Source: Panax quinquefolius
Lineage: Eukaryota; Streptophyta; Magnoliopsida; Apiales; Araliaceae
Length of the DNA stretch: 64,000 bases
Assembly (NCBI GenBank): GCA_020205615.1
Contig: CM035168.1
Location: 129,962,795-130,026,794, forward strand
Direction of reading: 5' to 3'
Shown: one piece after another, positions 60,243 through 64,000 of the stretch
Layout: each line of letters opens with the position of its first letter
Position numbering within the stretch: position 1 is the first letter of the stretch
Program-made: the position numbers and the translations under genes
Notes under the pieces: model-generated
Told to the model about the DNA's origin: nothing
What the model saw: only the letters and a program-made list of their open reading frames with translations
The model's database searches: none

Positions 60243-60859
60243 TATGTTTGGAGTATAATACTCAATTAGAGACAGATGGAGATAATGATATGTCAAAAGA
60301 AGACTCACCATCGGGAAGAATATGATAATCTTCTTACGTTTTTTTTTTTAATTCTATCAGAATTGACAAGAATAATTACGCCAGGCCATATGATATCTAC
60401 CATAACCTAAAAGCATGGCCTCCCATATACGAAGGTTTCTTTGAGCACTTCCCAAAGATTCTAATTTAAAAAACAGTTTTTGATATATACTTTATGTAAG
60501 GTGTCATTGTGACGTCTTCTGATTGGTATATATTTGTATCCAAACTCACAAAGACATATGTGTTGTTGTATTTTGTACGACAATTGTTGTAATAAAGTTG
60601 TAGTTATTTTCCTGTACCATATATTTGGCGACTCGTGAATGGGTTGGATGGAATTGACCTATTTTTTGGGCGTTACATTTAATGTCGAGCTTAGGGATAT
60701 GATCTCCATGGAGATCGGGATTAGAACTAGGAGGAGAGATGAGTAAATCCTTCGCTAGTGTGTCCTAACTAAGCTTATTTGTTGGTCACCATAATATCGG
60801 GATATTATGTGATATATTAATTTATTCAATTAACCCTTGTTTTGAAGTCATATTCTAGA

Positions 60860-63620
60860 ATGATATCCGAATTACAGGAGATGAGCAATGGAGAAATTAT
60901 GAGACGTAAAAAGATGGAATCAAAATGAAAGCAAGGTATGTAAGACCCCATCTTTTATAAATAAAGATGAATTTTTCTATAAATATTATTTTTGAATATT
61001 ATGGAATAAATTTGATATAATGTTATAGTTATGGGTAATATTTATAAATTTTGCAAAAGTATCGAAGTTGTTATAAAATATTAGTTTGGTGGGGAATATT
61101 CTTTTGTTAGGGAATATTCGTATACTGATAGCTCAATCATTGGTGGACCCCACAATGTAATTATTGTTTGGATTGAGAAAACGACAAAAATATTTTATAA
61201 AAATAACGGCGGAGGTGTTACTGTTAAAAGCTGTTGAACTACTTGGTGGTAAAGAAATACGATGTCTGGCGTGAGTTTTGCGTAGTAGCACGGTATTGAT
61301 TATTGATGCTTACGTGAGAAGTCACTCATTTATGCTCAATTATTACTACTGATAATTCTTTGCATCATATCTCTTATATTATTGATTCAATTATTGTCAC
61401 AAGATTATCATCATATAATATGTTATAGTATTAAATCAATAATTGAGACGATAAATTATAAATGATTAATAATTGTTGAAAGATTAAATATGTGTTGATG
61501 AAAAAAAAATGATTTGTGGTAAGTTTGATTATTTTATGGGGGCCTCATATGTCATCATCTAAGAGTCTCTTCGTCGATAGTAATTACCTTCCATCAATAG
61601 TAATTACCTCTTGTGAATAGTATTTACCTTCAAATCGATAATAATTACCTTCAATCGATAAGTAATTACCCTTGTGAATAAGTATTTACCTTCGTCGATA
61701 GTAATTACCCTTGTGAATAGTATTTACCTTCGTCGATAGTATTTACCTTCGTTAATAAGTAATTACCTTTTACCAGACGTCGAACCACTTGTCGTTTCAC
61801 ATTCTGAGCGTCGAACCACTTGTCGTTTCTGCACATTACAAAGCGTCCAAACCAGGTTGTCGAAATATTGCCTTTTCACACTAGGCGGTCTTAAGCTAGA
61901 AATCTTCTATAAATAGAGGCCTAGGGCTTCATTATTTTTCACGAATTCATTCAAGCTATAGAGAGAAAGTATAGAGAGATAAGAGAGAAGAAGAAGAGTA
62001 TTTTATTACTACTGCTTTCTTTGCAGATTCAATCTCCTACCAAATGTAAGGGTGTTATTCTTTCTTATTCATGAAGAGAACTGTTGTTATTCCATTGCTT
62101 ATTATTATTACATTGGAATAACTTTTGTATAAGTGGTTTACCCTATACTTGGTGACATTCTTCTATTATTACATTGGAACATCCATGCATGTGTTTTACA
62201 CCGGACTGGTTCCGCCGCTTTATTATTATTCTGTTGGAACATCCATGTCTATGTGTTTTACACCGGACTGGTTCCGCTCTTTATTATTCTGTTGGAACAT
62301 CCTGTCATGTGTTTTACACCTGACTGGTTCCGTCTTTATTATTACATTTGGAATATCATATACGTGTGTTTTACACCGGATCTGGTCCCCATCTTTATTA
62401 TTACATTTGGAACATCCTGGCTTGGTGAATTTCACTCGACTGGTTCCGTTCTTTTATTATTCTCGTTGGAATAACTCCATGCATGCGATCATCGCATGCA
62501 TGGTGATTTCTTTTGTTATTCCATTCTTTATTATACCCGGTTGGTTAAAACTTTGACTTACATACTCCATGAAATTAGTGGAATATCCTTGATATTTGCG
62601 TTTCATCCAAAGATCTTTCATGAAAATATTCTTACGATCATTCTTGAATTTTACTCTACAAAACAAAGATGTTGATAATTTGGACGTTAATAATTCTGGA
62701 TAAAATAATTCTTGAACTTGTTTTATTGAATTCTTATATCATTGTCATCATCCTCATGTTTATATATTTCTTTTAAAAGTCATCATGGCACATGTAGTGC
62801 ATAGATGGACTTGGTATGATTATGACCAGAGACTATTGATTGTAATCATGGCCGTAATGTTACAAATGATGTGGTAAAATCCTCGATTGGTAGTAGTGCA
62901 TTGATGGGCGATTGTTGGCATGATCATGACCATTAATGAATACACAAATATTCTTGGCCGTAGTGCGTGAATAATTGTGGTCGTTGATACTTAAAGAATA
63001 TCCTTGGCCGTAGTGCGGGGGTGATTCGATGATGTGGAATATTTATTAAAAATTTGAGTCTCAAATATAACATGATGAAAACCTTTTAAAACCTAAAAGA
63101 TAGTAGACTTTATTTTCTACTTGACTCTTTTAATGGATTACGTATTCAACCGCAGCTTAAACCGGTTTATTTATTGTATTTTATCGGTTTAACATTGTTG
63201 AAGACTATTGATAATTTATTCTGCATTATCTTAGTCATAATATTTCTTCTTGGGCTAGTTGAGCTCACCCTTTCTTTCACTTTATTCTCTTGAAATGAGA
63301 ATATAGGCGGGACGAGTCGGGAAGCGAGTGATAGTCCTGAAGATAGCATTAGTAGTCCTCACTATTCGTGAAATAGTGTGATAATAATTATAATGAGGAC
63401 TTTTTTGAGTTTGTATAATATCTAGTAGATTTATATTTGTATTTAAACTCACGCTTTATGTCGTATTATACCGGCAGGCTTATGTTAGTAAGTTGTATTT
63501 AAATTACATACCATGTAAGTGGCGACCCAAGATGGGTGATGTATACCTAATTTTGGGGGCGTCATAAGGTATTCTCAACTTTTGAAATACAGTATACGTC
63601 AATTTCGGGACGAAATTTAA
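60860..63620 (+). pseudogene. gag-start/pol-tail fusion in the second B element
   Basis: From ATG 60860 the frame reads MISELQEMSNGEIMRRKK and runs to about 60930. After the solo LTR and its AGGTA duplication, the sequence continues into a polypurine-adjacent tail like that of gypsy pol (63572-63620). The design implies one deletion that removed almost all of gag and pol in an ancestor of the B family. It is unlikely to encode a functional protein. Confidence 0.5.
60939..63566 (+). mobile_element. Solo A-type LTR with AGGTA target duplication
   Basis: 2,628 bp, starting TGTAAGACCCC and ending GGGGGCGTCATA, flanked by perfect AGGTA (60934-60938 and 63567-63571). TATA box at 61908-61915. U3 array of AATAGTAATTACC/GTATTTACC units at 61561-61765, followed by 'aaccacttgtcgtttc' repeats. 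TTGGAACATCC array at 62085-62480. Closest in layout to the solo LTR at 49459-52084. Confidence 0.9.
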
Positions 63621-63633
63621 TAAGGAGGGAGAT

Positions 63634-64000
63634 TATAAGACCGGATTTTATGAAATAAAAATATTCAATTTTCTTATAATTATTATTTAGTAAATGGTTA
63701 AATTGATAAAAGTTTAAAGTTAAGGGTGATATATATATATTTTTTCAAAATAAGCAAGTAGTTATAAAATATTCATTATTGTTAGGGGAATATTTGTTTG
63801 GTCGTGGAATATTCTTTCCGTAGGGGAATATTAAATGCAATAGTAGCAAGCCATTGTGGGCCCCATAATGAATAAGCGTCGGGATGAAAAAGCGACAAAA
63901 GAGAGTTTTCATAAATAACAACGTAATTATTACCAATTAAACATCATTTGAAATACCCTGGGGTAAAGTAAAATGTAATATTGTTGCTTGCGAAAGACAC
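63634..64000 (+). repeat. 3' LTR of second B element, first 367 bp
   Basis: Matches, in the opposite strand, the outer ends of element B LTRs (about 30683 leftward and 35454 leftward), including 'gaatattctttccg' and 'gtgggccccata'. It is cut by the window edge. Confidence 0.82.

Larger units (their letters stand above)
60243..64000 (+). mobile_element. Second B-type element, 5'-truncated, running off the window
   Basis: 5' LTR remnant at about 60243-60676 (ends GGGCGTTACA; its first 3.8 kb are missing), then a primer-site-like 'atgtcgagcttaggg', a gag-like ATG at 60860 and a few codons fused to a pol-tail-like segment, a polypurine tract (63621-63633) and a 3' LTR from 63634 (TATAAGACC, expected TGTAAGACC). 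Without the solo LTR at 60939-63566 the interior is about 320 bp, matching element B minus its 164-bp insert. Confidence 0.8.

Overview
This is nuclear DNA from a flowering plant, most likely a eudicot. It is AT-rich and dominated by LTR retrotransposons. Two intact protein-coding genes are visible: an EMS1-type leucine-rich-repeat receptor kinase that enters from the left edge (+ strand, 1-2622), and a class B heat-shock transcription factor of the HSFB2 type (- strand, 47575-48540, two coding exons). No rRNA or tRNA gene, CRISPR array or prokaryotic feature was seen.

Layout. 1-2622: receptor kinase. 2623-5613: AT-rich spacer with a Stowaway-type MITE (4312-4821). 5614-6227: a Helitron-like 3' terminus, then a duplicated coiled-coil exon remnant. 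6228-45319: a 39-kb retrotransposon nest. The outermost piece is one minus-strand LTR (here 'D'), split into three parts by two insertions. The first insertion is a plus-strand element A1 (8566-17025, TSD AAACC). The second is a minus-strand Ty3/gypsy element C (17277-44983) carrying gag, protease, reverse transcriptase and integrase remnants. C is itself interrupted by a plus-strand element A3 (20743-38376, TSD GTCTT), and A3 is interrupted by a minus-strand element B (26414-about 35454). 45320-47574: the rest of the exon remnant and repeats. 47575-48896: the HSF gene, with two perfect heat-shock elements upstream. 49459-52084: a solo LTR (TSD ATAGG). 52085-55011: AT-rich tandem repeats leading into a Helitron helicase remnant. 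55046-58295: 3' end of another C-type element. 58296-60242: spacer. 60243-64000: a second B element, carrying a solo A-type LTR (60939-63566, TSD AGGTA).

How the elements relate. C encodes the retrotransposition proteins. A keeps a truncated gag plus protease and lacks polymerase and integrase. B has LTRs of about 4.3 kb around only 0.3-0.5 kb of interior and encodes almost nothing. All share similar LTR ends, primer-binding site, polypurine tract and gag start context. I infer a family of non-autonomous elements moved by C-like partners. Family letters are local to this answer; I could not search a repeat database.

Two cautions. Differences between TE copies cluster at CG, CAG and CTG sites, which may be base-calling error at methylated cytosines rather than real decay. 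Boundaries quoted for noisy copies may be off by a few bases.
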